Shown: positions 9,724 through 17,498 of the stretch, one piece after another | Numbering within the stretch: the first letter of the stretch is position 1 | Layout: the number at the start of each line of letters is the position of its first letter | From: Chryseobacterium potabilaquae | GTDB taxonomy: Bacteria > Bacteroidota > Bacteroidia > Flavobacteriales > Weeksellaceae | DNA length: 64,000 nucleotides | Direction of reading: 5' to 3' | NCBI RefSeq assembly: GCF_902728265.1 | Contig: NZ_CACVBR010000001.1 | Location: 1 to 64,000, forward strand | Made by a program: the position numbers and the translations under genes | The notes under the pieces: generated by a model | The model's database searches: none | What the model was told of the DNA's origin: nothing | Seen by the model: only the letters and a program-made list of their open reading frames with translations

Positions 9724-9830
9724 ATAGTTTAATTTATTTCGTTCAATCTATTTTAAAAGAGGGAATATATTCACCTCATATAAAGTTTTTAAATAAAATT
9801 TAATAGTTAGTCTCAAAAAAGGACATTATC

Positions 9831-9838
9831 CAAAATTA
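9831..9838 (-). promoter_or_regulatory. Predicted -7 element of the susCD operon
   Basis: TAATTTTG on the minus strand fits the Bacteroidota consensus TAnnTTTG and would give a leader of about 100 nt before susC. No clear -33 TTG was identified in the very AT-rich upstream DNA. Confidence 0.4.
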
Positions 9839-10056
9839 TAAAAATATCCTTAATATTATTAACTTTTAATAAAAATTACATAATTAAATACTTAATATTA
9901 ATTTAATAAATTAAAAATATCAATTTATTGAATTAAAAACAATGTTTATTATTTTTTTTAATAGAAATAGCAATAACATCACAACTGTTTAATACTCAAA
10001 TACTCACAAATAATACATAATAACTATAATATTCTGTTAAAATAAATAATTGTGTT
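9839..10056. other. AT-rich divergent intergenic region
   Basis: Very AT-rich spacer between susC (leftward) and the DUF4197 gene (rightward). It probably holds the binding site for the regulator of the glycan operon, but no regulator gene (HTCS, SusR, ECF sigma/anti-sigma, AraC, LacI) is present in this window and no convincing palindrome stands out from the base composition. Confidence 0.5.
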
Positions 10057-10064
10057 TAACTTTG
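10057..10064 (+). promoter_or_regulatory. Predicted -7 element upstream of the DUF4197 gene
   Basis: TAACTTTG matches TAnnTTTG and lies 37 bases before the ATG at 10102. Confidence 0.5.
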
Positions 10065-10101
10065 GTGCATTATTTGAAAGAGAAAAATTAGAAGAAAATA
10101 A

Positions 10102-10779
10102 ATGAAAAAATACATCATTATTGCTTCCTTATTATTAGGTACAGGAGCATTTATTACAACTACAATTCACTCATGCTCATCTTTAGCAACCACTGACTTA
10201 GGTATTTCTGTAATCAAAAAGTTTTTATTAGGAGGAATAGATAAAGGAATGGGTATCTATAGTAATAAAGATGCTTTTTTGCAAAACAACCTGATTGATA
10301 AAGCACTTCCGAAAGAATTAAAGAATATCAATTCCATATTGGAAAAGATTGCCCCATCCTTAGTAACACAAGAAAAAGAGTATATTGCACAGGCAGCTTC
10401 TTATACGGTAAATATATCAAAACCCATTCTCGTGGAGGCAGTTAATAGCCTCAATGCACAAGATGTTTCACGCATTATCCAAGGAGAAAAAGGTACTGCT
10501 ACATTGATCCTCAAAGAAAAAACGCACCAAAAATTAATTGCTGCAATTGCCCCAAAGATCGATGAAAAATTAAATGAATATGGGATTGCCAAAACCATAA
10601 ACACTGCTTTATCCGGAAATAATTTATTAGGTAACTTACTGGGAGGCAATACCAATTCCGTAAATGCAGGAGGACTCAGTCAACTAGCCTCCGAACAATT
10701 GGTAAATGGGCTATTTAATATTGTAGAAGATTACGAAATACAGAATTCAAAAGCGTTGCTTGGTCCTCTTGGAAAATAG
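10102..10779 (+). CDS. DUF4197-family exported protein
   Basis: 225 aa. N-terminus MKKYIIIASLLLGTGAFITTTIHSCSS is a signal sequence; the Cys in HSCSS suggests a lipoprotein or at least periplasmic anchoring. The helical body (DAFLQNNLIDKALPKELKN, then EKEYIAQAASYTVNISKPILVEAVNSL and DAQDVSRIIQG-like text) agrees with DUF4197 proteins of about 220-240 aa found in many Gram-negatives. The function of the family is unknown. Followed after 41 bases by the DUF493 gene, with which it probably forms a two-gene operon ending at the terminator at 11130-11159. Confidence 0.85.
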   Translation: MKKYIIIASLLLGTGAFITTTIHSCSSLATTDLGISVIKKFLLGGIDKGMGIYSNKDAFLQNNLIDKALPKELKNINSILEKIAPSLVTQEKEYIAQAASYTVNISKPILVEAVNSLNAQDVSRIIQGEKGTATLILKEKTHQKLIAAIAPKIDEKLNEYGIAKTINTALSGNNLLGNLLGGNTNSVNAGGLSQLASEQLVNGLFNIVEDYEIQNSKALLGPLGK

Positions 10780-10820
10780 CCAAAAATATAGTATATTTAT
10801 ATATAATTTAAAATTTGTAG

Positions 10821-11126
10821 ATGGATATATTACAAGGAAATCAACACGCAAGTCCGGAAGACTTTTATAATTCCTTAAAGTCTAAGTTAGAAGATCATCA
10901 TGATTTTCCCGAAGATTATTTATTTAAATTTATTATACCTACTGACCAATCAAAACTGACAGAAATTTACAGGGTTTTTGACGGGATCAAATTTACATTA
11001 GGAAACCGTGAAAGCAAAAATGGAAAATATACAGCTTGTAACATCAATGCATTTGTTTTGGATGCAGATCAGGTGATTAATATTTATAAAAAAGTAGCCA
11101 AAATAGAAGGCGTAATTCTATTGTAA
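10821..11126 (+). CDS. DUF493 family protein (YbeD-like)
   Basis: 101 aa, cytoplasmic, no signal. The pattern FPEDYLFKFIIPTDQSKLTEIYRVFDG ... SKNGKYTACNINAFVLDADQVINIYKKVAKIEGVILL is that of the small ferredoxin-like alpha/beta proteins of the DUF493/YbeD family, thought to have an ACT-like regulatory fold. In E. coli ybeD lies next to lipB; here lipB is about 13 kb away, so that link is not kept. The biochemical role is unknown. Confidence 0.85.
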   Translation: MDILQGNQHASPEDFYNSLKSKLEDHHDFPEDYLFKFIIPTDQSKLTEIYRVFDGIKFTLGNRESKNGKYTACNINAFVLDADQVINIYKKVAKIEGVILL

Positions 11127-11129
11127 ATT

Positions 11130-11159
11130 AAAAAGTCAGCAAATAAAAGCTGACTTTTT
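11130..11159. terminator. Bidirectional terminator between convergent genes
   Basis: An 11-bp perfect stem (AAAAAGTCAGC / GCTGACTTTTT) with an 8-nt loop, giving a U-run on either strand. It serves the rightward DUF493 gene and the leftward arsC-like gene. Confidence 0.9.
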
Positions 11160-11168
11160 GATTTATAA

Positions 11169-11519
11169 CTATTTTTCAATAAAATACTTTACATTTTCGA
11201 TCGGCCTTCCTAGCATGGCTACAGAACCCTTAATTAAAATAGGTCTTTGAATCAAGGACGGGTTCTCTGACAAAATCCTAATCCACTCATCTTCAGAATA
11301 ATTATTTTTAGCAAATTTTTCTTCATAGAGTTTTTCTGTTTTTCTAATGATATGAAAAACACTTTGGTTAAGCTTCTTAAGAACCGTTTTAATTTCTAAA
11401 ATACTGAGAGGGTCTTCAATAATATTGATAATCTCAAATGGTACACCATTTTCATCCAAATACTCCAAAACTGCATTAGACTTCGAGCATTTTCCATTAT
11501 GTAAAACTTTAACTAACAT
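11169..11519 (-). CDS. arsC: ArsC/Spx-family protein, glutaredoxin-type arsenate reductase
   Basis: 116 aa thioredoxin-fold protein. HNGKCSKSNAVLEYL places the catalytic Cys at residue 11, and LSENPSLIQRPILIKG supplies the Arg that follows NPxLIQRP in ArsC. E. coli-type ArsC reduces arsenate using glutaredoxin and glutathione. No arsR, arsB or acr3 is nearby, so the gene may be a general YffB/ArsC-like reductase rather than a resistance determinant. The Spx alternative is less likely because the CxxC of Spx is absent (CSKS). It reads leftward towards the shared terminator. Confidence 0.85.
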   Translation of the reverse strand: MLVKVLHNGKCSKSNAVLEYLDENGVPFEIINIIEDPLSILEIKTVLKKLNQSVFHIIRKTEKLYEEKFAKNNYSEDEWIRILSENPSLIQRPILIKGSVAMLGRPIENVKYFIEK

Positions 11520-11601
11520 TTTGATGGTATTGAGTTAAACTTATACCACAAATGTAGTCATAAATCAAGTCAATGTGATTTTAATTTATACTAAATAATT
11601 G

Positions 11602-12216
11602 TTAAAACAATCCATAAAGCTCTACTTCAATTTTTTCTAAGATTAAGCCGAAATCTTCAGGTTTCTCAACAAAATCCAAATCATCTACTTCAATAATTAA
11701 GAGTTTGCCCTCCGTATAATTTGAAATCCACTTCTCATATTTTTGGTTCAGCTTAGAAAGATACTCTATACTAATTGAAGCTTCATATTCCCTTCCTCTT
11801 TTATAAATCTTTTTAACTAAGTTGGGTACATCAGATTTCAGGTAGATTAGTAAATCAGGAGCCGAAATAAATGATTTCATCAAGTTAAATACGGATACAT
11901 AGTTATTAAAATCTCTACTCGAAAGTAATCCCATATCATTCAGATTTTCTGCAAAAATATGTGCATCTTCATAAATGGTTCTATCTTGAATAATATTTTT
12001 TCCACTTTCTCGAATTTCTTTAACTTGTCGGAATCGACTTCCTAAAAAATAAATCTGTAAGGCAAAACTCCATTTACTCATATCTGCATAAAAATCTTCT
12101 AGGTAAGGATTATCTTCCACATCTTCAAACTGAGCATCCCATCCATAATGTTTTGACAACATAGTCGTTAATGTCGTTTTCCCTGCTCCTATATTTCCTG
12201 TTACTGCAATATGCAT
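11602..12216 (-). CDS. Deoxynucleoside kinase
   Basis: 204 aa. P-loop GNIGAGKT (7-14), the substrate-site FEDVEDNPYLEDFY region, the QDRTIYED motif (DRS/DRT of dNKs) and the lid KIYKRGREYEASI with paired arginines. These enzymes phosphorylate deoxynucleosides (dA, dG or dC) with ATP for nucleotide salvage. The length matches bacterial dGK/dAK-type kinases. Substrate choice cannot be read from the sequence. It is separated from the upstream gene by about 65 bases and has no obvious partner. Confidence 0.9.
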   Translation of the reverse strand: MHIAVTGNIGAGKTTLTTMLSKHYGWDAQFEDVEDNPYLEDFYADMSKWSFALQIYFLGSRFRQVKEIRESGKNIIQDRTIYEDAHIFAENLNDMGLLSSRDFNNYVSVFNLMKSFISAPDLLIYLKSDVPNLVKKIYKRGREYEASISIEYLSKLNQKYEKWISNYTEGKLLIIEVDDLDFVEKPEDFGLILEKIEVELYGLF

Positions 12217-12282
12217 ATCTTTACTCTTACTATTTTATAAATTAAATATTTAACTTTATATTAGAAAACCTATACAAAATCT

Positions 12283-13134
12283 CTAATTTGTATTTATTGG
12301 TTTATTGTAAGACTCTTCTATAGATTTCACCTCTAATTTCGGTTCTATCTGTTGGTCAAGCTCTCTATTTTTTTCAAGGCTGTAAAGATAAAGCTTGTTA
12401 GCTTTGATTTCAAAATATGCTAGGGTATTTTTATCCACAATTTGGGCATCTTGATCGTAAAAAATTTTCTCAAATTTATCATTTAATCTATATCTTATTA
12501 TAGAATTATTTGTTATAACTAAAATAAATTCATTCTCTCGTCTAAAACGCTTTCCATTATCTATAGATTCTTCAAAAATTTTCTCAAACTTCAGGGTATA
12601 TACTCTAATATGTTTCCTCGTCAAAATATATACTTTATTTTCATATACTAAAAGATCCATTAAATCATCAAAGCTTGCATCAAAAGGATATGAATTGATG
12701 ATTGTTTCATTTCTAAAATTATATTGAATCAGTCTTTTCATACTATCATCCAACAACCAGAGCTGTTGAAGATCTTCAGTATATGCCATTCTGATAAATC
12801 CGAATTTTTGCTTAAAATCAATTTTTTGAATTTCATTCAAATTTTGATCCACAAATTTCATTTCCTGGGCATTCTCTGAAAACAATGGCACACTTAAAGG
12901 ATTCTGTACGGATTGAACTTTATAAGGAACCGTAAGCATCATTTTACCAATCTGCTTACCCAAAGAGTCGTATTTTGTAAAGCTAAAATCTTTATTTTTG
13001 TATATATATACGTTACCATAATCATCGGCAAACATATCTTGCGCATCTTTTACTTTAATGCTGTCCAAAGGAAGTACTTTCTGAGCAGACAATGACCAGA
13101 AAAAGAATAAAAAAATTATACTCTGTAATTTCAC
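12283..13134 (-). CDS. Secreted beta-propeller-like hypothetical protein
   Basis: About 283 aa from a GTG at 13134: VKLQSIIFLFFFWSLSAQ would be a compact signal peptide cleaved after SAQ. An ATG at 13185 in the same frame is possible but adds a polar leader and overlaps the upstream gene by 20 bases. The mature part has recurring short strands (DDYGNVYIYKNKDFSFTKYDSLGKQ, NLNEIQKIDFKQK, LWLLDDSMKRLIQYN, NKVYILTRKHIRVYTLKFEK), suggesting a WD/NHL-type propeller of about six blades. No catalytic motif. It directly follows the glutamine cyclotransferase, itself a propeller protein, and is probably co-transcribed. Function unknown. Confidence 0.75.
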   Translation of the reverse strand: MKLQSIIFLFFFWSLSAQKVLPLDSIKVKDAQDMFADDYGNVYIYKNKDFSFTKYDSLGKQIGKMMLTVPYKVQSVQNPLSVPLFSENAQEMKFVDQNLNEIQKIDFKQKFGFIRMAYTEDLQQLWLLDDSMKRLIQYNFRNETIINSYPFDASFDDLMDLLVYENKVYILTRKHIRVYTLKFEKIFEESIDNGKRFRRENEFILVITNNSIIRYRLNDKFEKIFYDQDAQIVDKNTLAYFEIKANKLYLYSLEKNRELDQQIEPKLEVKSIEESYNKPINTN

Positions 13135-13165
13135 TATACTATTTGAGCACCATTTTTTATCAAAA

Positions 13166-14191
13166 TTATTTAATAATAACTTCATAAATTTTAGACCAAT
13201 TTTTGCCTGTAATAAGCATATTATTTCCTTTAAATGCAATCCCATTTAAGATTTTCTCTCCGTTTTCCTTTGTATTTTCATTGGTAATCTTCGTAAAATC
13301 AAATTTACCAATAACTTCTCCATTTAAAGGATTAATTTTTAATACAATAGGTTTATGCCATATATTGGCATATAAATAACCCTCATGATACTCCAATTCA
13401 TTAATTTTATCATAAACTTCTGAGGCTCCAGCTACGGAAATAGATCTTATTATTTTTGTCGGATTTTTTACTTCTAAAAAATAGATATTTTTTGAACCAT
13501 CCGAGGCAATAAGATTCTGGCCATCATAAGTAAGTCCCCAACCTTCTTCCATTGTTTCTGGATAATCAAACTCAGAAAGTAGTACCAATGAATTTTTATT
13601 GTATATAAAACCTTTTTTATTTTTCCATGTGAGCTGGTATATATGATTCCCCACAACGGTACATCCTTCAGAAAATATTCCATGAGCTTGCTTTGTAACC
13701 ATCATGGGAGCTGACTCTCCTAAGGTATATTTTATAAGCTGAGAAAAACCTTCAAGGCCATCACTTTCATATATCATATTTCCTTCCATTTGTAGCCCTT
13801 GTGTAAAGTTTTTAGGATTGTGAGGATATTCAGCAATGATCTCATATGGTATATTTCGCTCAGAATTCTTAGCAAAAACATTAATTTTTGCATCTTGATT
13901 TAGCGTTTCTCCACTTTTGGTTTTGATGATAAAAGTCACCATATTATCTCCTAATGTAAAAAAACGGGGATCAATCAACAAATTTGAAGTTTCTCTATCT
14001 CCAAAACTAACGCTGATAGTTTTTACACTATTCATAACTTCTACGGGAAAACTAATTTTTTCACCAAAATGATATCCTGTTTGTTCCATAGAAGCATTAT
14101 ACCTCTCTAAATTATGAATTAATTTTGTGTTCTCATTACAAGAAACCAAAAACATAGTGACTATACAAATTATGAATATTTTTTTCTTCAC
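13166..14191 (-). CDS. Glutaminyl-peptide cyclotransferase (plant-type), lipoprotein
   Basis: About 341 aa. Start set at a GTG at 14191 because VKKKIFIICIVTMFLVSC is a standard lipoprotein signal; codons further upstream begin with TTG and add an atypical leader. The C-terminal 250 residues match the five-bladed propeller glutamine cyclotransferase family: PHNPKNFTQGLQMEGNMIYESDG, KQAHGIFSEGCTVVGNHIYQLTWKNK, EEGWGLTYDGQNLIASDGS, INELEYHEGYLYANIWHKP and NGIAFKGNNMLITGKNW. The enzyme cyclises N-terminal glutamine to pyroglutamate, protecting exported proteins; many flavobacterial exported proteins start with Gln after the AQ-type cleavage site, which fits. Confidence 0.88.
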   Translation of the reverse strand: MKKKIFIICIVTMFLVSCNENTKLIHNLERYNASMEQTGYHFGEKISFPVEVMNSVKTISVSFGDRETSNLLIDPRFFTLGDNMVTFIIKTKSGETLNQDAKINVFAKNSERNIPYEIIAEYPHNPKNFTQGLQMEGNMIYESDGLEGFSQLIKYTLGESAPMMVTKQAHGIFSEGCTVVGNHIYQLTWKNKKGFIYNKNSLVLLSEFDYPETMEEGWGLTYDGQNLIASDGSKNIYFLEVKNPTKIIRSISVAGASEVYDKINELEYHEGYLYANIWHKPIVLKINPLNGEVIGKFDFTKITNENTKENGEKILNGIAFKGNNMLITGKNWSKIYEVIIK

Positions 14192-14270
14192 GAAATTTCT
14201 AAATATTCTCAAAAATAGCAAAATTATTTCGCTTTACTCATGTATTCTGAGCGTGAATCCCTATACAAAA

Positions 14271-14297
14271 TAGGCTGTCTCAAAAAGAAACAGCCTA
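14271..14297 (-). terminator. lysS terminator
   Basis: 8-bp stem TAGGCTGT / ACAGCCTA with an 11-nt loop lying 33 bases past the lysS stop, with A/T-rich flanks on both sides. Confidence 0.7.
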
Positions 14298-14329
14298 AAT
14301 TTATTATCTAAGGTGAAGTAGACTTTTGA

Positions 14330-16030
14330 TTATACCAGTTTTACTAAAAGAGTATCCTCGATTTTTTCTACTTTCATTATGTTATTTTTAGTTAAATTCT
14401 TAGATGCTTTATCCCATTTTTTACCGGATAGCTGACTTCTTTCCTTTAGTTCTGCTAATGCAAATGGTTCTTCTTGAGAGTTAAGAATTTCAATAATTAC
14501 TTTCTCATCCTCTCCTAATTCTACCTGCGAAATTGCTTTTTCCGGTCTCATCTGAGGGAAGAACAACACCTCTTGAATGGAAGCATTATTCGTTAAAAAC
14601 ATAATTAATCGATCCATCCCAATTCCTAAACCAGATGTTGGAGGCATTCCATATTCTAATGCTCTAAGGAAATCCTCATCTATAAATTGTCCCGCTTCAT
14701 CATCTCCTTTTTCCGAAAGTTTTAATTGCTCTTCAAAGCGCTCTCTTTGATCAATTGGATCATTAAGTTCAGAATAAGCATTGGCAATTTCTTTTCCACA
14801 AACCATTAATTCAAAACGCTCTGTAAGACCTTCTTTGCTTCTATGTTTTTTAGTTAAAGGAGACATTTCAATGGGATAATCCGTAATAAATGTAGGCTGT
14901 ATAAAATTACCTTCACATTTTTCACCGAATATTTCATCAATTAATTTTCCTTTCCCCATTGTTTCATTCACCTCAATTCCAATAGATTTAGCAAAATCAA
15001 ATAGTTCCTGTTCTGTTTTTCCTGTGATATCAAAACCTGTAAACTTTTGAATAGCTTCCGTCATAGACACTCTTGCATAGGGAGCTTTAAAGTCAATTTC
15101 GTGTTCTCCAAATTGAGCTTTTGTTGTTCCATTTACTTGAGTAGCACAAAACTCTAACAACTTTTCAGTGAAGTCCATCATCCAATTGTAGTCTTTGTAT
15201 GCTACATAGATTTCCATGGCGGTAAATTCCGGATTATGTGTTCTATCCATTCCTTCATTTCTGAAGTTTTTAGAAAATTCATATACTCCGTCAAAGCCTC
15301 CCACTATTAATCTTTTTAGATATAACTCGTTTGCAATTCTTAAGTAAAGTGGAATATCTAAAGCATTATGATGTGTTATAAATGGTCTTGCCGCTGCCCC
15401 TCCAGGAATTGACTGTAGTATAGGTGTTTCCACTTCAAAATAACCTGCATCATTAAAGAATGTTCTCATCGCATTGAACAATTTTGTTCTTTTCACGAAG
15501 ATTTCTTTAACATGAGGATTGACAGTCAAATCCACATACCGTTGTCTATATCTTAACTCAGGATCATTAAATGCATCATGTACTACTCCATTATCATCTG
15601 TTTTAGCCTGAGGAAGAGGACGAAGAGATTTCGTAAGAATGGTGAAATTTTTAACCAATACAGTCATCTCTCCTACTTGAGTTGTAAATAACTCACCTTC
15701 TATACCTATAATATCACCAATGTCTAAAAGATATTTATAGACCTCATTATATAAATCTTTATCTTCTCCCGGACAAATTTCATCTCTATTGAAATATACC
15801 TGAATTCTACCGGTAGAATCTTGCAATTCAGCAAAAGAAGCCTTCCCTTGAATTCTACGGGACATTAATCGTCCAGCGATCTTCACCTGTTTACTTTCTG
15901 CGAACTCTTTTTTTATAGATTCTGTAGTATCTGTAATTTTATATTCATCCGCCGGGAACGCATTAATCCCCATTTCAACAAGCTTATTCAGCTTTTCTCT
16001 TCTAATGATTTCTTGTTCTGATAATTGCAT
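14330..16030 (-). CDS. lysS: Lysyl-tRNA synthetase, class II
   Basis: 566 aa. N-terminal OB-fold anticodon-binding domain (KIAGRLMSRRIQGKASFAELQD), then class II motifs: motif 1 around FNAMRTFFNDAGYFEVETPIL, motif 2 FRNEGMDRTHNPEFTAMEIY, and motif 3 GLGIGMDRLIMFLTN. It charges tRNA-Lys. Compared with E. coli LysS (505 aa) it carries an extra C-terminal domain of about 65 residues (QVELGEDEKVIIEILNSQEE to the end) common in Bacteroidota. Monocistronic, with its own terminator. Confidence 0.97.
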   Translation of the reverse strand: MQLSEQEIIRREKLNKLVEMGINAFPADEYKITDTTESIKKEFAESKQVKIAGRLMSRRIQGKASFAELQDSTGRIQVYFNRDEICPGEDKDLYNEVYKYLLDIGDIIGIEGELFTTQVGEMTVLVKNFTILTKSLRPLPQAKTDDNGVVHDAFNDPELRYRQRYVDLTVNPHVKEIFVKRTKLFNAMRTFFNDAGYFEVETPILQSIPGGAAARPFITHHNALDIPLYLRIANELYLKRLIVGGFDGVYEFSKNFRNEGMDRTHNPEFTAMEIYVAYKDYNWMMDFTEKLLEFCATQVNGTTKAQFGEHEIDFKAPYARVSMTEAIQKFTGFDITGKTEQELFDFAKSIGIEVNETMGKGKLIDEIFGEKCEGNFIQPTFITDYPIEMSPLTKKHRSKEGLTERFELMVCGKEIANAYSELNDPIDQRERFEEQLKLSEKGDDEAGQFIDEDFLRALEYGMPPTSGLGIGMDRLIMFLTNNASIQEVLFFPQMRPEKAISQVELGEDEKVIIEILNSQEEPFALAELKERSQLSGKKWDKASKNLTKNNIMKVEKIEDTLLVKLV

Positions 16031-16238
16031 TTCTTATATTTCTAAAAGCCCACAAATTTAGTGATAATTTATAAAATTATATCGCAAAATCTATTTTTAA
16101 AAATATTAATTTAAAATTTAATGTTTTTTTAACTAAGTATTTTACAAACAAATTACTTATTGACAAGGAATAGATAATCTCTATCTAAAAGCTGAATACA
16201 ATTAATTTTTATTTTTTTAGATAAAGATTATAAAAAAA

Positions 16239-16262
16239 CCTTGCAAATATTGAATTGCAAGG
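16239..16262 (-). terminator. Terminator of the cytochrome c lipoprotein gene
   Basis: 8-bp stem CCTTGCAA / TTGCAAGG; read on the minus strand it runs into a seven-base U-tract. Confidence 0.85.
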
Positions 16263-16288
16263 CTTTCTATTATTTATTTTAAATAGAA

Positions 16289-16666
16289 TTATTTCTTTTT
16301 TAATGTCAGAATATATTCTATCATTTTCTTCGCATCTTCTTTTGATACTTGTGGATGAGCAGCCATTGGTACTCCACCCCACACACCACTTCCACCTTCT
16401 ACAATCTTTGAAGCAAGCATTTCAGTATCTTTTTCAGAATATTTATCCGCAATTTCTTGATATGAAGGTCCTATCATTCTTTCATGGATAGTATGACACC
16501 CTGAACAATCCAATGTTTGTATCATCTGATCGCCTGAAATATTTGTATTGACAGGCTCGGAGACGAGACTCGTTTCAGAGGATACTGATTCAAGGGTAGG
16601 ATTTTCTTTTTTAGAACAGGAGTATAGAAAAAATATAAGTCCCCCCGTTAAAAATAGTTTACTCAT
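16289..16666 (-). CDS. Monoheme cytochrome c lipoprotein
   Basis: 125 aa. Lipoprotein signal MSKLFLTGGLIFFLYSC, a Ser/Glu-rich linker, then one heme-binding CSGCH (Cys54, Cys57, His58) and a distal Met in GGVPMAAHP. This is a class I cytochrome c domain of about 80 residues tethered to a membrane and acting as a small electron carrier in the periplasm. It overlaps the stop of the preceding small lipoprotein gene by one base (TAATG), so the two are translationally coupled. The redox partner is not apparent from neighbours. Confidence 0.9.
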   Translation of the reverse strand: MSKLFLTGGLIFFLYSCSKKENPTLESVSSETSLVSEPVNTNISGDQMIQTLDCSGCHTIHERMIGPSYQEIADKYSEKDTEMLASKIVEGGSGVWGGVPMAAHPQVSKEDAKKMIEYILTLKKK

Positions 16667-16872
16667 TATTTCTTGGCCACTGAATCTTTTTTAGCAGGTG
16701 CTGGTGTTGCTACAGCTGGCTTTGGAGTTGATTTTGTAGTCGAATCCACTACTGTTGGTGCATCAGGTTCCGGTAACATCGTGTTACTATCTTGTAATGA
16801 ATGATCTATCTTTTTAGAACAGTTAACCACTAATAAACCTCCAATAAATGCAATTGCTAATACTTTTTTCAT
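16666..16872 (-). CDS. Small Pro/Ala/Lys-rich lipoprotein
   Basis: 68 aa. MKKVLAIAFIGGLLVVNC is a lipoprotein signal; the mature 50 residues are low-complexity (DSTTKSTPKPAVATPAPAKKDSVAKK) and probably disordered. Coupled to the cytochrome c gene through a one-base stop/start overlap. It could be a spacer or partner protein for the cytochrome, but nothing in the sequence shows a function. Confidence 0.75.
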   Translation of the reverse strand: MKKVLAIAFIGGLLVVNCSKKIDHSLQDSNTMLPEPDAPTVVDSTTKSTPKPAVATPAPAKKDSVAKK

Positions 16873-17314
16873 TTTTTCTATAAAATTTAAGCAAAAATAT
16901 AAAAATAAATTTTTAAACCTATGATAAATTCAAAACTTGATTATATTTTCAGGAAGAATAGTATAAATTTTAATAATAGGAGAGTAAATGGAAAATACAA
17001 CTGATTTAAAAGTTTGTCAAAAATTTTCCTTCTATCACCATACTTTACCATTAATTTGAGGCAAGATAAAATGTATTTTTAAAGGAGAAAAGCTATTAAG
17101 ATAATAAAAATAAAGCATAATCTAAATAAACACAATAAAACACTATTAAGGGAATAATTTTTACAAATAAAAGCTATACTAATAACATCTAATAACAAAA
17201 ATCATATAAAAACAGACTAAATAATCAAAAAAAAACTACACCTATTAAAATAATTAAGTTCGATTTAAGTTTTTTTATTTTTTATTTTTTCATTTTTTGT
17301 ATTGAAAATTTATT
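16873..17314. other. AT-rich intergenic region upstream of the trp leader
   Basis: About 440 bases with no open frame of note, no tRNA-like folds and no clear palindrome. It probably contains the promoter of the leftward lipoprotein/cytochrome pair. Confidence 0.5.
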
Positions 17315-17322
17315 TACTTTTG
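17315..17322 (+). promoter_or_regulatory. Predicted -7 element of the trp operon
   Basis: TACTTTTG matches TAnnTTTG, with TTTG at 17296-17299 at a plausible -33 position. The transcription start would fall at about 17325-17328, on or just before the leader-peptide ATG at 17327. Confidence 0.5.
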
Positions 17323-17326
17323 CAAT

Positions 17327-17413
17327 ATGTTTATTATAAGCAACAATATATGGTGGTGGCATTCAAACTCTTCGTCGGGTCTGGAGCTATTATCCTGTTG
17401 CAGAATAGTATAA
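17327..17413 (+). CDS. trpL: trp operon leader peptide (TrpL), 28 aa
   Basis: ATG TTT ATT ATA AGC AAC then AAT ATA followed by three consecutive TGG codons (17351-17359), a His codon, and 16 more sense codons before TAA at 17411. Trp is the rarest residue, so three in a row right before trpE identifies a ribosome-mediated attenuation leader. The peptide itself is not expected to matter; stalling at the Trp codons is. The ATG lies at the predicted transcription start, so translation may be leaderless. Confidence 0.85.
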   Translation: MFIISNNIWWWHSNSSSGLELLSCCRIV

Positions 17414-17456
17414 TGGCAAAAATAATATAGAAACTATATATTTAAAGACTTTGACG
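17373..17456 (+). promoter_or_regulatory. trp antiterminator pairing
   Basis: CGTCGGGTCT (17373-17382), inside the leader peptide just 14 nt past the last Trp codon, can pair with AGACTTTGACG (17446-17456) with one bulge and two G-U pairs. The second strand is the 5' arm of the terminator stem, so the two structures are mutually exclusive. A ribosome stalled on the Trp codons would leave the first strand free and favour read-through. Confidence 0.6.
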
Positions 17457-17480
17457 AAATCGTTAAAGTCTTTTTTTTTT
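17444..17480 (+). terminator. trp attenuator (intrinsic terminator)
   Basis: 13-bp stem AAAGACTTTGACG / CGTTAAAGTCTTT (one G-U pair) with an AAAT tetraloop, running into about ten further T residues, ending 19 bases before the trpE ATG. Classic factor-independent terminator placed between leader peptide and operon. Confidence 0.9.
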
Positions 17481-17498
17481 AACTTAATAAAAATACAA

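Noticed and set aside
17451-17498. Upstream extension of trpE from a TTG
   Set aside because: It would lie inside the terminator stem and T-run; the ATG at 17499 fits TrpE homologues.
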